This document shows positions 6,739-6,961 of a stretch of DNA of 6,961 nucleotides, piece by piece. The stretch covers positions 1 to 6,961 of the forward strand of contig JABXHG010000403.1 in NCBI GenBank assembly GCA_013393545.1, written 5' to 3'. The notes below the pieces were generated by a model. That model was not told where the DNA came from, made no database searches, and was given only the letters and a program-made list of their open reading frames with translations. The stretch comes from Alteromonadaceae bacterium (GTDB taxonomy: Bacteria > Pseudomonadota > Gammaproteobacteria > Pseudomonadales > Oleiphilaceae). The first letter of the stretch is position 1; the number at the start of each line of letters is the position of its first letter. Both the position numbers and the translations under genes were made by a program.

Positions 6739-6961
6739 CAAGTTGCTCCTGTGGCCGGGGAAGCCAAGATGACACCAGAAAGCGCATATCTTGATCAGCG
6801 ATTAGAAAACCTGAGTCCGGAGAAGACGGTATTAGAACAGTTGCAAGCAGCAAACCGTACAGCTACCGGAAGGGACTTACGTATGCGCCTAGCTCAATTG
6901 GGGCTTGATGCACAGAAAATAGTAACCCCCAGCGGGTCACTAAGTGGCGGTGAGCGTCTGA
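6718..6961 (+). pseudogene. ABC-F family ATPase fragment, 5' part missing
   Basis: The frame encodes the stretch that follows the second Walker A in ABC-F proteins. It includes AYLDQRLENLSPEK, VLEQLQAANRT and LRMRLAQLGLD, and ends in the ABC signature LSGGERL at the window edge. Intact ABC-F proteins have two ATPase domains in more than 500 residues; they act at the ribosome E site or in drug tolerance and have no membrane domain. Here the first domain, the linker and the second Walker A are absent. Homology appears to begin at about 6739 (QVAPVAGEAK), just after an in-frame TGA at 6715-6717. GTG 6751 or ATG 6769 could start a short product, but without Walker A it could not bind ATP normally. 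I read this as a truncation left by a rearrangement or insertion. The gene continues past the window. Confidence 0.7.

Noticed and set aside
6641..6853. 70-residue minus-strand open frame across the LysE/ABC-F junction
   Set aside because: It lies opposite recognisable ABC-F coding sequence and has no motif of its own.

Overview
The window looks like an accessory gene cluster in a gammaproteobacterium, most likely Pseudomonas or a close relative. The main support is a gene fragment at the right end, which reads like the ABC-F ATPases I remember from Pseudomonas. That is recall, not a database match. The base composition also suggests acquired DNA: the genes look near 50% GC and the gap at about 3896-4087 is strongly AT-rich, both low for a typical Pseudomonas core genome.

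Layout from left to right. Positions 1-299 hold no gene I recognise. A LysR-type regulator lies on the minus strand (300-1196). A divergent control region (1197-1387) separates it from the plus-strand genes and contains a perfect TATC-N9-GATA inverted repeat of the LysR-box type. The plus strand then encodes a Rieske non-heme iron oxygenase alpha subunit (1388-2554). An MFS transporter (2547-3824) follows, overlapping it by 8 bases. After an AT-rich gap with its own possible promoter comes a 612-residue flavoprotein of the FOXRED2/ERFAD type (4088-5926). A perfect 13-bp hairpin without a U-run (5930-5964) precedes a LysE/RhtB-family exporter (5989-6660). The window ends in a fragment of an ABC-F ATPase that has lost its upstream part, including the second Walker A region. 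This probably marks a rearrangement or island boundary.

Working model (inference): the LysR protein controls the Rieske-MFS pair and perhaps the genes beyond it. The Rieske enzyme and the FOXRED2-like flavoprotein carry out oxidative steps on a small, probably amino-acid-like or amine-containing molecule, while the MFS and LysE proteins move substrate or product across the inner membrane. I cannot match the set LysR / Rieske / MFS / FOXRED2-like / LysE to a characterised pathway. No ferredoxin, reductase, ligase, NRPS, PKS or aminotransferase gene is present here, so either the pathway extends beyond the window or it is a short tailoring, detoxification or catabolic module.
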